Made by a program: the position numbers and the translations under genes. DNA of 64,000 bases, taken from Linnemannia hyalina. Lineage: Eukaryota > Mortierellomycota > Mortierellomycetes > Mortierellales > Mortierellaceae. Numbering within the stretch: position 1 is the first letter of the stretch; every line of letters begins with the position of its first letter. Shown in pieces: positions 1-12,340 of this stretch. Below the pieces are notes generated by a model. That model saw only the letters and a list, made by a program, of their open reading frames with translations. It was not told the DNA's origin and did not search any database. The stretch is taken from assembly GCA_019671135.1 (NCBI GenBank), contig JAHRHY010000008.1, positions 372,001 through 436,000 of the forward strand, read 5' to 3'.

Positions 1-572
1 CGCTCGGCCAGAAGTGCAACCTTGATGGATACAAGTCCGGGAGTGCCCTTGAGGGATCGTTCGATGGATGCTACACAGGACGCGCAGGTCATACCTTGAA
101 CCGAGAGTTGTGCCGTCCGCACCTTCTGGCGTGTCGAGGGTATCTCGATGGTTGTAAATGTTGCGGAAGATGCGGGTGTGACTGACTTTGAAGAGGGATT
201 TGTTGTGGTCGCCTGTTTTACATCTCCGCTCTTCTCGCATGCAGCAAAAGAAGGAGGGAGGGAGCTGAGATCGAAGGGGACATCAAACCCACAATCTTCA
301 ATAGCCTCCACGACCTGGGCCACAGAAACAACAGAGGCATCAAAGTCAACAGTAGCCTGGTGCTGCTTGAGGGAGACGAGGATGTTGTCGATCCCTGGCA
401 TGGCCGAGACAACGGAGGTGATGGCGTTAACGCAGGACATGCATGTCATCCCGACCACTGGGAGGGCGATTGTTTGTTTTGTTGAAGAGGGGGTATAAGT
501 GTTGGTGGTGTCTTCTTCGAGGAAGGAAGAGGGGTCGTCTGCGAGGAGACGTTGGCGGTCTTCTGCAACCAT
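1..572 (-). CDS. CCC2: Copper-transporting P-type ATPase, N-terminal part (partial)
   Basis: This is the N-terminal 190 codons of a CCC2/ATP7-type copper pump, which moves Cu(I) into the secretory pathway to load cuproenzymes. The frame is open from the ATG at 572 to the window edge at 1. Two heavy-metal-associated (HMA) domains are visible. The first carries GMTCMSC at about residues 41-47, with Cys44 and Cys47, followed by a typical ferredoxin-like stretch ending IEDCGFDV. The second carries GMTCASC at about 160-166, with Cys163 and Cys166. A Ser/Thr-rich linker joins them. The start is the first ATG of the frame and lies about 40 codons before HMA1, which is normal. The ATPase core (TGE, CPC, DKTG) lies outside the window, so copper specificity is inferred from the paired CxxC domains. 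Confidence 0.88.
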   Translation of the reverse strand, partial: MVAEDRQRLLADDPSSFLEEDTTNTYTPSSTKQTIALPVVGMTCMSCVNAITSVVSAMPGIDNILVSLKQHQATVDFDASVVSVAQVVEAIEDCGFDVPFDLSSLPPSFAACEKSGDVKQATTTNPSSKSVTPASSATFTTIEIPSTRQKVRTAQLSVQGMTCASCVASIERSLKGTPGLVSIKVALLAE

Positions 573-2158
573 TGCTGTGAAGAGTTCTGAGGGGTGAGTA
601 ATAAGAGGTGAGGAGGTATGAGTATGGGTAGGAGGATTTTGTCGACTGGGATAGTAGAGTATGAAAGAAAAGGATGAGAAGTGTTAGTTTATATGAAGTG
701 CTAAGCGAGTGATCGACACTTAGTCACCAGGCTGTACAAAAGAAGAAAGAAGCAAACATACCAGCTACCCAAGGAAAGAAGCTTAGTTCAACAAAAGGCT
801 GCTACAACTGAGGCGTAGCGTGGGTATGTACTGCGTGTATGTGTTGGTGAAAGTAAGTAAGCGCGCTGGTGTGAATGAATTGTCGCCTCCCAACGGTCCT
901 TCTTAAGCTATGAGAAGAGAATGAATGGCAATGCGGTGTGTGGTAGAAGAAGGAAGTGATGCTCAGAAATGTGCACACTTAATCAAGGGACGGAAAGCGA
1001 GAGTGAGGAGATGGAAGAGAAGGAAAGGTGAGAGAAGGAAGGGTGAGAGGAGGAAAGAAGGGCGGGTGAGAGGAGGAGAGAAGGTGGAGAAAGATACTAA
1101 TATGAAAAGAGAAAGGCAGCTGGTCCATAGAAAAAGAAATGGCCAACGACCAAAGCGTTTCAAGGGGTCTGGGTACTTTGTATGAGTGTGTGTGGGCGTA
1201 TGTTTACCGTTTTCAGCCTTTCTGTGTATGTGATTTCAACCCCTTCTCACCCGTTGGAAAGGCCTTCTTCTTCCCTCTTGCTTATTTACCCTCATACCTA
1301 TCCATCGCATCACCATCCATCTTCTTCTCTATCACACACACACACACATACCCCTGTCCTACCCACGCTTCTTGTTATCTGTGCAAATGTTGTCTCTCTC
1401 TTTTCTTTTACATCTTCGTCATGTCCATATCCTCCATCGTAGTCCATATTGTCCATGTTGCCCTCTTCCCGTCTCCTCTCACTTGTCCACTCCACTCCTC
1501 CAGTTAATTTCATTTCCCACAGCGCAGTCAAACACCATTTGCGCCCCTTTCTCTCCCGTACGACCGGGTCCCTCTCTCATTTTCTTCACCACCCGGATAC
1601 CCCTTTTCTTCTTGGAAGCGAAGGATCTGATAAATTGTTTTGGGTCTCTTTTTCTCTCGTTGGTCTGTGGCCAATCAGAGGCCATCGGTCACGATCTGAT
1701 AACTTTCTTGTAAGACTCATACCACTTTTTTTTACTCTCTTCTGGCTCTTGTCCCTGTGCTTGTGTCTGTTAGCTGTTTTTTTTTTCCCTCTTTGTCCTT
1801 TTTTCATATTCCGCCACAGAGGTGCATCCCCAAAGAGGAAGAAAGGCACAACACCCCAACTCTTTCCACCTCTGTTTTGTTCGTGTGAATCTTCTGTTGA
1901 CACTCAAGCCACCCGACCTAGACCCTACTTCTCGCTCTTTTTTTTTTTTTTTTTTTTTTGTGTGTCGCCACGCTTTCTTGCGCCCGGGTGCATTTTTTAG
2001 TACCTACGTCAGAACGATCGATAAAGAAGGAAGGGTCAGATTTGTTTCCGATGGATCCTCCCTCTCTCCTCTCAAAAGCCTGGACATTGTCTGCCTCATA
2101 CCCTTCCTACTAAGGTTTGTTTTTCCCCTTCCCAGTCTGCATATCCTTTTTTCCTATT
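573..2158. other. Intergenic: upstream region of the copper ATPase
   Basis: No gene is recognisable here. The stretch is purine-rich then pyrimidine-rich and holds simple-sequence tracts: a short (CA)n near 1333-1348 and a T-run at about 1940-1959. Long open frames across the C/T-rich part (about 1140-2190) are compositionally biased and show no domain. It presumably contains the copper ATPase promoter. Confidence 0.6.
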
Positions 2159-3250
2159 CTTTTTTTTTTTCGTACACAATTTTATTTCTTTAACAAACAG
2201 CATAGAGAAGTCATTTGGAAGTAAAAGGGGACTACAGACCAAACTCTTCAATACACCCACTGGTTGCAGTCCGGTCCGGAACCTGGCTCTGCACAACAAT
2301 TATCGCTACTCTTCACAGCTTAAACGGAAGAAAATAAAACTAGATACGAATGAACGGGATTCTTCCCATCCTCTCCATCATTGACAACCTCCTCCTTCCT
2401 AACAAACTCTCCAACAACCGCTCGTCAGTAGCGCATGGGTCCTTGGTCGCCCCAGGGCACCTCCTTCATCATGTGTGGCTAGCGAAGCGCCACACGGGCA
2501 GAAACCATCACGGGTGATGTAACCGTATCCTTACTCCAGTCACCTCGGAGGCCTGTGTACTTGGATGTCTTGTCTTTGGCAGAGATGCCCTGAATCTGTT
2601 CCCATGCGATCGTCTCGGAGCACCGAGGTCTCTAGATCAGCTCCGAGGCCAGCGTCTCCAGGTAGCCAACAAACATGTGCAGGACCGTCTTGGCGATGGA
2701 CATTGGGGTCCGGAAGACCGAGGACCATTCAGTCAACATGCTCGTAGGAGTGATGCCGCAGAGGAGATCCGACACGTTCCACGTCGGGTTCTCGTCGCGA
2801 TCGGGAGCAGGACTACCGCTGTGCGCGGCTCGAGCTCCACCGATCGAGGAGAATCCTCGTACATGATCCGCATCTGAAAGGGGCCACTAGTGTATGGGTA
2901 CAGGCCTTGGTACCTGATGACCCCTGTCCACCGCGCGTTTGTGTTCCCGTTTCGTGGTTGCATTGTAGCTGTTTGTCGCTTGCACACTCCACTCGTCAAT
3001 CTTCCCTATGGCCCCCTTCTAGATCTAAGTGGTGGTCTTAGCCGCCAAGGAGCATGTCCTCCTTCTCGAGCTCGCATCGTCGGCACACGCATGTTGGGTA
3101 CAGGTTGGGCTTGCGAGCCTGCATGGAGTTCAGAGTGGGCAGCATTCCATGCAGCTTTTGATGTGATGTGTGCTTTGATGGGAGTTCTTGCTGTTGCTGT
3201 AAAAGATGAAGACTGCGTACCTGTCGTGGCCTTCTGTCCGTCACGTCCCA
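2159..3250 (-). mobile_element. 5'-truncated, decayed LINE-like retroelement tail, copy A
   Basis: This is a degenerate 3' part of a non-LTR retrotransposon on the minus strand. Reading down from about 3250, broken frames give a zinc-knuckle-like stretch (ARKPNLYPTCVCRRC, then ELEKEDML), a middle part (RYQGLYPYTSGPFQMRIMYED, about 2920-2860) and a C-terminal part containing FRTPMSIAKTVLHMF. Stops and frame changes interrupt it. A 3' UTR-like segment ends in an A-run, seen as T's at about 2160-2170, as expected for target-primed reverse transcription. The part from 2159 to about 2785 is repeated in inverted orientation at 49013-49648; the block at about 2290-2352 is nearly identical there. Assignment to a reverse-transcriptase C-terminus rests on the zinc-binding look and the A-tail. 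The catalytic domain is absent. The 5' limit is approximate. Confidence 0.65.
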
Positions 3251-4660
3251 ACTTTTTTTTACTAGTTCTCGTTCTCTTTTAACTCTGTAGTATTCGCATT
3301 CTTCATCCTTTATGGTCCATTCTTGCATTCTCATTGCAACCCCCCCCCCCCCCCCCTAGTATCTATCTCTCTTTATTTATCTGTCCATCCGTCCATCTTG
3401 TTTTCCTTTAGGTCAGTTGGACGAGCAGCATCTCAGCATCTATTGCCGCGTCTAATAGATGCAAAAAGCCTCCAAGTTGCAGATGGATTTGGTTGGATGG
3501 GCAACGAGCGAATAGGGAACGAGGTATCGGCCATCCTTCCTTGGGATTGGTTCACCGTCATTCCTCTCTGTTTTTCTTCATTTTCGTTCCTGAGGTCTCC
3601 CCTTTGATCTCAATGGTCCCCTTTGTTGTCTTCATGTCTATTCGTATATATATCTTGCAGGAGACTTCATTGCAAATGCATGCGCATCCTCGTTCATGTT
3701 TGCGTTTTTTAAGTAAAGCGGAACAAGGCATCGATATATCCAGGCGTAGGAGAGTGGACAAACACAATGGGCGCAATCAAATATGTAAAAGGCTAAACAC
3801 AGGTACAGTAGACAAAACAAAACAGTGAGTTTGGATAGGCTAACTTTGTTTGTGGGCAGCTCGCTATTTGATGAGATCATCTGCATGTGCTTAAGGTAGC
3901 TACTGCTGTTGGCCGGGCTATTTTTTGTCCATGGTCCGTCCATCCAAAATATTCGCATCTCTCTCCCTTGTCCTCGGTGAAAATGTTGCGCCCTCATATG
4001 TCTTGCAAGGTATGTTGTATGATGCCTGACTGTGTTTTCCCCTGTCGGTTTTGTACTTACTTTGTTCCGTAGTCTTGCTCATCTCCCATAGTACACGCTA
4101 GCGACAAATTGGAATAGTGATAGCAACTTAACCCAGCATCATCCACCACAGACCAGACCAGCCCACAGACAGGCCATGGCGGACATAGCCGAACATACAC
4201 GGACTCCGCGCGAAGATCCATTGCTCCGACTCTTTCCATTGATAAAAGAAGGTATCAAAAGAGACGATAGTAAAACACAAAAAGACCATCGCATCGCATC
4301 GATCAGCAATGCAATGGGCGTTAGCAGCATCAATGACGATGATAGATGCTCTCCCAGTTACCCCTTTCTTTTTCCTTCGTGTTCCTTCTTGGTGCTGTGT
4401 GGCCCTGCCTTGGCTCGGATGGGGCAACAAGGGCAAGGCCGTTGTTCTCTTTAGGCGCGCAACAAAAATTGTAGAAGGAAGCGGCTGTTTAAAAGGACGC
4501 AAGAAAATGAGCTCGCTCACTTGTTTTTATTTCAAAAAGTACCAACAACCTTCAGCCAAGACAAGAAAAAAATTGCCCTCTCATCCCTCCAACCTTCTTG
4601 ATTCTCTCACTCGATCATCTCACAACATCTCCTTCCCTCCTCACACAACACGACAACAGA
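3251..4660. other. Intergenic, with a poly-C tract
   Basis: No gene is recognisable. A run of about 17 C's sits at 3341-3357. The last few hundred bases are presumably the promoter and 5' leader of the metallophosphatase at 4661. Confidence 0.55.
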
Positions 4661-5956
4661 ATGCAGCCCTCGTCGTCAAAGTCATCATCGACACCGCTCC
4701 TCGATCCCTCCTCCACCAACAACACACAAGGTGGTTCCCGTTACACTGTCCCAAAACAACCACAACAACCACATTACTCAACCATGCGAAAGAAACCAGA
4801 CCGGAATGACTGCATGTCTGTGCGACAGGCCAGTGCAACGCTTGGCATCGTCGTCCTCCTCCTGACAGCCACTTCCCTCTGGTTCAGCACCCTCGACGAC
4901 TCTAACGGAGGCCGTCGGCGCCGGTCCCCCTCTTCCACTATCAAAGATCCCACGACCCCCCCAGACTCGCTGCCCTCAGACCCCTTTGCCCAGTATATCT
5001 ACCAGGAGGAGCTTCAACTCAACTACGACTATGATAGCACTGCCGGCGTCATCAACCCCTCCCGCTTTGCCACACTCCGCGAAGACGAACAACAAGAACA
5101 GAACAAGAACAACAAGAACCACAGGACGATTGTTGTGGGGGATGTCCATGGGAGTCTTTTGGGGTTTGAGCGGTTCCTGAAAAAGATCGAGCACAACCCT
5201 AAATGGGACACCCTCGTCATGGCAGGTGACATTGTTGCCAAGGGGCCTCAGTCGCTCAAGGCTATCGACCGTCTAATTGAGCTCCGGGCCAAGTGTGTCC
5301 GTGGCAACCACGACGATGTCGTCATCCGCTGGAGAGGGTTCCTCGACAGTGTCGATGTTGCCATCCTGGAAGAGTACGAGGCCTCGCCTGCGTTTGTCGA
5401 TGTGATGGAGGCGGAGGCGGAGACTGAGGCTGGGGCGCAGGCAATAGAGTCCATGGATGCATTCTTCCTCGAGCGGGGCATCACGATACCCTCGGATCTC
5501 GACCGCAAGTCCGAACACTACCAGATTGCTCGCGCCATGACCAAGCACCAATACAACTACCTCCGCCAATGCCCCCTCATTCTCACCATCCCTAGAGAGA
5601 TCTCTGTCAACCACATTCCAGTCCATGTGGTTCATGCCGGCATTGAGCCGAAACGAGACATCCTCCACCAGCGACCCTGGGTCCTCATCAACATCCGCAA
5701 CCTCCTCCCCGATGGAACCCCCTCCCGTAAGAAGTCTAAGGGCCGTGGATGGGCACGGGAGTTCAACGAGCTGCATAATCGACGCTCCCCGTCCAAGCGC
5801 GATTTCTTGGTTGTCTATGGGCATGATGCAGGGCGGAACTTGAATGTCATGCCATGGTCGATTGGATTGGACACAGGCTGTGTCTATGGTCGTGAGCTCA
5901 CCGGCTATGTTGTCGAGACGGGGCTTATCTTATCCTCCCCTTGTCCCCGTGTTTGA
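4661..5956 (+). CDS. Membrane-anchored metallophosphatase, Ppn2-like (putative endopolyphosphatase)
   Basis: A single-exon gene of 431 aa. It belongs to the calcineurin-like/PPP metallophosphoesterase superfamily and most resembles the yeast vacuolar endopolyphosphatase Ppn2 group, which cleaves inorganic polyphosphate inside the vacuole. The N-terminus is a Ser/Gln-rich tail, then one hydrophobic segment at about residues 57-76, suggesting a type II signal anchor. The phosphoesterase motifs follow in order: GDVHG (160-164), GDIVAKGP (189-196), GNHD (215-218), VHAGI (324-328), GHD (387-389) and LDTGCVYG (403-410). All metal ligands of the PPP fold appear present. An acidic insert (EAEAETEAGAQ) follows GNHD. 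The frame is open upstream of 4661 but has no earlier ATG. The substrate is inferred from family resemblance; a diadenosine-polyphosphatase or protein phosphatase role cannot be excluded. Confidence 0.85.
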   Translation: MQPSSSKSSSTPLLDPSSTNNTQGGSRYTVPKQPQQPHYSTMRKKPDRNDCMSVRQASATLGIVVLLLTATSLWFSTLDDSNGGRRRRSPSSTIKDPTTPPDSLPSDPFAQYIYQEELQLNYDYDSTAGVINPSRFATLREDEQQEQNKNNKNHRTIVVGDVHGSLLGFERFLKKIEHNPKWDTLVMAGDIVAKGPQSLKAIDRLIELRAKCVRGNHDDVVIRWRGFLDSVDVAILEEYEASPAFVDVMEAEAETEAGAQAIESMDAFFLERGITIPSDLDRKSEHYQIARAMTKHQYNYLRQCPLILTIPREISVNHIPVHVVHAGIEPKRDILHQRPWVLINIRNLLPDGTPSRKKSKGRGWAREFNELHNRRSPSKRDFLVVYGHDAGRNLNVMPWSIGLDTGCVYGRELTGYVVETGLILSSPCPRV

Positions 5957-8477
5957 AGAAGAGCGAGTTTTCCACATGTCTTCTCTGAACACGTCGACTA
6001 GCATTTTTGTCCCCTATTCGCTGTAGTTTTCCCATATCCCATGAAGTTAGTTGTTTCTCTTTTGGTCATGCAGCACCAAGTGATAACCTTACCAGCTTTC
6101 CTTCTCCCTTCCTTCTACTCCCTCCTCCACCTTCTCCCTCCTCTTTCATTTTGCATATTGCCCCTCTGGCCCCTTCCATCCCATCTACCTTTTTTTCAAT
6201 ACGATACCATATTTCGTACATTTCGTACAATTCCTGTGTACCAAACACCACCTAATTTCCTCCCTCCCCCTTCCACAGACACAAACAACTTTTTGTTTAG
6301 CTTTCGTTCTTCCCTACCACTTGTTCACATTGTTCTCGCCCTCTCCCTCCTCCTCTCTCCACACTTTTGCATTTTCTCTCATATTTCATTTAGCCAGAAG
6401 GCAGACGATGAAAACAAATAAAAACCAAAATCCTGCTCTATTTACATCGATCAAACTATGAAAGGAGCAAAATGAAAAGGTGGAAGGAAAAAATGAGAAA
6501 TCGTAAGCCTAGTAACGAATCAACAAAACGAGGCTCCTCTTTCTCTTCTAACGGCTGGTCCTTTCGTTGGTCCTTGACTTTGCTCTTTTTGTTTCGCTCC
6601 TGTCTTGTGTGTTTGTTGCAACCCAGCAAACGCAACACAACACAACACAACACGGATGTTATTTTAAGACTTGGGCCTGAAAAAAAAGAGAGTAACGGAC
6701 AAACAAGTAACAACTTGCCAATCAACGATGTTCATATACAGAAAACCACCTATCTTGAGAGAGTAGAGCTACTATGAGCGACGTACATGGATCGACAGGC
6801 CTTTCTGATTTAGGAGACTTGTGTAGATGTGTACAGGTCATGCTGGTCGACCTACTATCTACTTTGCAAGAGCCCAAGAGGAGATCGAGTCCAAAGCGCA
6901 CAACGATAGAATGTCTAGATATTCAATTGGGAAACATAGCCATAACCCCCTCACACAAGCCCACATACATAAGCTATTGGCCTCCTTTTTTTTTTTTTTT
7001 TTTTCTCTCTGAGGTGTGTTTTCGGGTTTTCGCCCTTGGCCGTTTTTCTTTTTTGCTCTGTTTACATCCTTCTCTTCTTCCTCTGACGTTGTTGGTTCTG
7101 ATTCAGTAATACCAGAGAAGGAGTGGGGAAAAATAAAAGCTGGTGTATGTATGTATGTACCTTTTGGAGGAAGGTGCGCATGTAAAGCTTAGAATACTAA
7201 CGAAAACCTAGAACCTGAAAGAGCCAGAGCTAGAACAGCCATCGATCGAAAAAGAGGGCCACAGAAGGAAACTCTCCGAAGAAGGTAACATACATATTGC
7301 TAAACCAATGAACCTGTTGGCTCTCTATTCCTCTCTGTCTTCTCTCATTGGAATTTTGAGTAGATATGTGGTCACGAGTGGGTGACCAAAGCGAAAATAA
7401 AAAAGCTCATTATTGGCTACTTGTTATCGAAAGGGGGTGGTAACCCGTTTTTTTTTTGCATTTGGCCGTTTTGGATTATTTTTTTTCTTGCTGTTCCTGT
7501 GAGCTTACTGGTACATGCTTCGGCAAGTTCTTTGCCGCCATATTCGTCCAGAGGTTAAACACCAAGGTGGGGAGTAAGAGGGAGGACCTTTGGCTGTTCG
7601 CTTGGCTGTTCGCTTGGCTGTTCGCAATGTTCTATGCGTCCTATTTTTTTTTCTGTCTCCGCCTATCTTTTTGCTGACTGAGCCCTGCATCATAGTCGTG
7701 TTCAGTGCACATGTTCACAAGGAGGGTACAAGGGAAGTAAAATTGGGCCTTTGAGTGTTGGTGTTCGTGTTCTTGTCCGTGTTTGCTTGGCTGACCAGTA
7801 GTAGTGATGCCGGAAGCGTGAAATACTAATACCAAGGTGCCTTCCAAGTGGGTTCACCCTCTATGCTTTTTTTTTTTTTTTTTTTTTTTTTGTGCGCGAC
7901 CCCCAGTTGATCTATTGGACAGAAAAAAGGAACTTCCACCGGACACCGGGCACTGGATCGGGACTAAACAAAAAAAAACAAAGAAAAAAAAAAAAAACTG
8001 GTTGCAAGGCCGGATCGAGTGGGTAACTACCAACTGGTTAGAAATCCTTCTAGCTCTTCTCAGAGGCCCAGTCCTGGTCCTTGAAGAAAAAAAAGTTTGG
8101 CTGCTTTAGAGTTTGACAAGGTTGTGATCAAACCATTTGATCCAGGCACTAATACGAAGCATCAGCCAGTAAGCAGCTCGCTTGCAATTTTGAGTTGACG
8201 TTTGTCTCTGTACAGTACCAGCGCTTGTACCGTTTATAGGTTTTGTACCGCCAATGCCTTGTCCAATGAGAACAGGCGCCATTGTTGAGAAGAGGACACG
8301 GATGAACGACGAAAAAGATTCCAGGCCCCGATCCCCTCCTTCGTCCCTCCCGCTTTTTCTAAATTTTTAACTTCAGCTATCTTTCTCGGAGTGGTTTTTT
8401 GGCTCTGCGTGCCCTGCATATGGGACAACTTTGTCAAAAGTCGCCATAATTTGACATAGGAGACAGGGCTCAGTAAT

Positions 8478-8500
8478 GAGAGAGAGAGAGAGAGAGAGAC
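8478..8500. repeat. (GA)n microsatellite
   Basis: Eleven or so uninterrupted GA dinucleotides inside the gene-free stretch. It is likely a neutral, length-variable microsatellite. Confidence 0.9.
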
Positions 8501-11500
8501 AGGGAGAGAGCGGAAAGGAAGAAGAAACGAGGGTGGAGCGTACGTTTATTTCCTTGAAGAGAACAAGAGAAGGATGACGAAAGCAGCAGTAAGAGTGAGG
8601 AGAAGAATGGAAAGGTGGGCGGATAATCTACTATCTGCTGCCAGTGCTAGCTGCATGTGGGTATGGCATCATCTTGTAGGCCCTCCGATAATCTCTATTT
8701 TGTAGTCCTGTCCTGTCCTTCTCCGTCTTTGTCTCCGGTGTCGCCATTCCCACCGTTAAGTGACATGGATTCATTCCGTCCCACATCCCACGTCCCACGC
8801 GTTGTTGCATAATGTAGTATATTCACACACACACACACCCCTCCCTCCCGTTACCTTGTCTGGGGCATCTCCATACAATTTTTTCACAGGCGTCCTTATC
8901 TAGTCCGTGGGTAAATATATGGAGGGGATGAACAAGAAGGAAGAACAACATTTGTTGAGAATTACGCCTTTTGTTTGTTTTGTTGGTGTTGCTACTTGGG
9001 GAGGGTGGGAAAAGAAGGGATGGGGATGGGAGGGGATAGAAAGTCAGAGGTGTTGGGTTGGACAGAAGTAGAGGTGAAGTGCCTGTGTGCCTGAAATGAC
9101 ATTACCGAGGGCAACGTTTGATTTATTGCCACATGCACAAAAAAGTAAAAAAAAAAAAAAAAAAGGAGAGGGGACTGGACAAAAATAAACGACGTGCGAG
9201 AAAGGTCTGTCTTCGCCAAGGAGGGTTCGGTTAACCAGCCCAGAACGCTCAAGGAACGCATGATAAGATTTTGAAATGAATTCAGAACGACCAGTTTCTT
9301 ATTTCGATCGCAGGGATAACAGCGGAAAGTACATGTGAACAAAAGATAGTGAGAGTTGTCCAAAAACAGAGTTTTCGTCCAATGGTCCTTTTCCCTTCTT
9401 ACCAGTTTGCTCAGTTCAGCAATAAAAGAAGGTACCCCTCATCGCATACGATACAGTGCCACAGGTACAGACGCTTGACCATAAACGAACCAAAAGAAGC
9501 AGAAAGAAGAAGGAATCAAAGTCCTAGCCTTTTGCCTTTTTGGCCGTTTAGCCCGACAAGGAAAAGGCGATGGTTGCACAAGAGTCCAGCCATTAGTTGA
9601 GGACGCTCATTGGCTACCAACGCGCATGGGTGTCACGCGAAAGAGGGAAGTTTCAGCAAGAAAGAGAGCTTTTGGATTTTAGGATGGACGACTGTTGGTG
9701 AGAGGCGAGGCAAGAGAGAAAGAGCACTAAGACAAGACAGAGAAAGAGAGCACTGGCGAGAGATTAGGACAGGGAGAGATGTGGCCAGAACGGGTCATAT
9801 CGTACGTTGTACCTGTTATTGTATCCTGCATCACCCGCATGTGTCGTCCATTTGTTTTCCCTTGAGCGTCCACCTGTCTGGTCGTCCTTGATTATTTCAG
9901 ACGTCTTACTCACTCATGCACACACTCTCGTAGAAAACTTTGGCCAAAAGTCAAGAGGAAAAATTAAAGCTAGAACAAGGGAGGGGGCCAGAACAACCCT
10001 TTTGTTTTCTTTGTGAGAACCGTCCATCCCCTTGCTCATCCATCCATCCTTCGACGTCCTTTTGTTGTACCACGGCTTACAGGAAATGATTGGCCAGATG
10101 GCCGTCGTGTTTTGTTGCAGGTTAGAAAGACGAACAAAGAAGAGACGAGAGGGAAAGCAGCATGATCAACAAAACAAAACAAAAAACGGCAGAAAACGGC
10201 GGAACTGTGAGAGAAATCTAGGAAGACATCGACCTTGTCTGCAATGCGAGCGAAGGGCGTACAGAAAAATTGGGCAAAAGAAAGCGACAAACACCAAAAC
10301 AACCATCCAAACACGAACGTATCCGAGAAAGTTTAGCGGACACAAACAACAACTTTTTAAGCAAACAAAAAAACAATACAAACAAAGAGAAATGAGGTTT
10401 TACCAAGGGTTGTTAGAGTCAGGCCAGTGAACACTGAACACAGACACAGAAAAAGGAAAGAACCTCGCCCATTGCGTTGTTTTGTTGTGTTGTTGGACAG
10501 CGATGGTTGCCATATGCGAAGAAACAGACGACAAATAGAGACATTCAAGATATGGTCGGAGGAGCGAGCGCGCGGGCGGATGGACTGGGACTTTCAAGTG
10601 AATGGGATGATGGTGCACACACACACACTCTCTCTCTCTCTCTCGCATTCACATTCACGCACACGCACCATACCAAGATTTGCTCAGTTATCAGTATGTA
10701 AGGAGGGATCAAGAGTTAAGAGACATCGCATAAATAAACAAATGTTTGGTCAACGGTGCGGCACAGGTTTGCCGACATAACAAGTGAATAGACAGCCTTT
10801 TTTTTCTCTCACTGCGTTATTTTTTTTTTCATTCATGCATTGAAAAGAACGAAGGGATATCGTAGTACGATGAAGGAAAATAAGCTGCTTCGCTTTTTTC
10901 TGTTCCTGGGCTTACTGCTAGCCACATATGTGGGACACAAAAAAAGGGCCTTCTCATTCTCTCTCCTATTCAACGGCAGGCCTATGGGTCGAATCGACCC
11001 CTTTCCCCTTGGGACAGAAGCAGCGATGGGAGAGGGACTATGCGGTGTGGTTTTTACTTTTTTCACATCGCTCTCTCTTTGCATCGATTCACCCCCAATC
11101 CTTGGCTCGCGCCTCATTCTTTCTCGTACCTGACTTTTCGTTCATTTCTCTCGCCATTCCTTTTCTTCTCCCTGAGAAATAGTAGCAGAAAACCAGCTCA
11201 ATAACCACCATCTTCTCGTTCCTTCTGCTTTGCTTATCTCTGAGTGTTCAATTTTCAACTTTGGTTGTACTTTCTAACCGTCGCTTACCGCTTTCACTCC
11301 AAGAACCTTGTTGAACAAAACCCAAGAAAAAAAACGAAACAAGGATGAATGCGTCGCCCTTGGCCCTACCCGACTTTAATAAACGCTCATACGAGGAGAA
11401 TAGGTACAAAGAAGAAGGGCTAGCGCGAAAGGCAATCAAAACTATCCGAGCTTCTACTCTGATTTGTCCCGAGACCGAGAGGTATGAGGGAGTAGTTTAT

Positions 11501-12210
11501 CTAAATTGTTTGTTTGTCTTATTTTTATTATGCTTGAGGTGGAAAATGAATACATTGGATAATGTACCATTCTGCAGAGCAGGGCAGGTTAATAGGGGTA
11601 GGACAATAGGACAGTGGCAGTGGCAATGGCAATGGCAATGAGATGAACGTTCCCCTCCCTCTTCCTTCCTTTGTGTGTCTCTTCAATTGTCGTTCTCGTT
11701 TGCCTCACTGGCTGGCCGATATGCCTGTTAGTCTACGTCCAAGTCTCCTTCCCTCACCCTACAGTTAGGCCACTAATAGACCGTAGTGAGATAGACGATA
11801 GAAGAACGAGAAGCAACAAGAAAACAAGAAGATGTAAAGAGGGGGGTCGAGCCAGCCTGGAGGCATAAGGGCCAAATGGTCTGTTTTTCTGACCTTTATC
11901 GATCCAATGAGCAACTCTCGTCCATCGATCGGTATTATATTGTTTTCTATTCAATCAAAGCCTAATTCTATTCAATAGAGTCCTACCTCTTAACAATTCT
12001 AATTCTATTATCGCAGAGCGACAACTGGATCAAGTGCCACGGGGATACTTCTCGACGCAGCAACCAACCAACGTCCGTTATGTCCCTCATTTTTCATTCT
12101 CCTCGTTCGGCAATCCCCCCTGCACTCCTCGACCTCGACTCCCACTCCTCTCACTATATCTACGCTCTCACACTCCTTCGCTACTAACCTCCCTTCAACC
12201 CCGTCTAGGT

Positions 12211-12217
12211 TATAAAA
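12211..12217 (+). promoter_or_regulatory. Putative TATA box of the amino-acid permease
   Basis: TATAAAA lies 257 bases before the permease ATG, just upstream of a long pyrimidine-rich leader. The match is good and the position fits a leader of roughly 200 nt. No transcription start was measured. Confidence 0.45.
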
Positions 12218-12300
12218 CCCGGCATCATCCCCCAACTTTTCCGTTTCTTCTCTCGACTTTGTTCAGCTCTACAAATCCATACCCACCCTTCACTTCCTCT

Positions 12301-12340
12301 CTCCTTCTCTCTCCTTCTCTCTCCTTCTCTCTCCTTCTCT
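12301..12340 (+). repeat. CTCCTTCTCT decamer repeat in the permease leader
   Basis: Four exact tandem copies of a 10-base pyrimidine unit lie in a wider C/T-rich tract (about 12230-12440) between the TATA box and the ATG, so probably inside the 5' UTR. Such tracts can bind pyrimidine-tract proteins or act as promoter CT-blocks; the effect here is unknown. Confidence 0.7.

Noticed and set aside
1449..2193. Overlapping plus-strand frames in C/T-rich DNA
   Set aside because: Phe/Ser/Leu/Pro bias from a pyrimidine tract, T-run inside, no domain and no splice logic.
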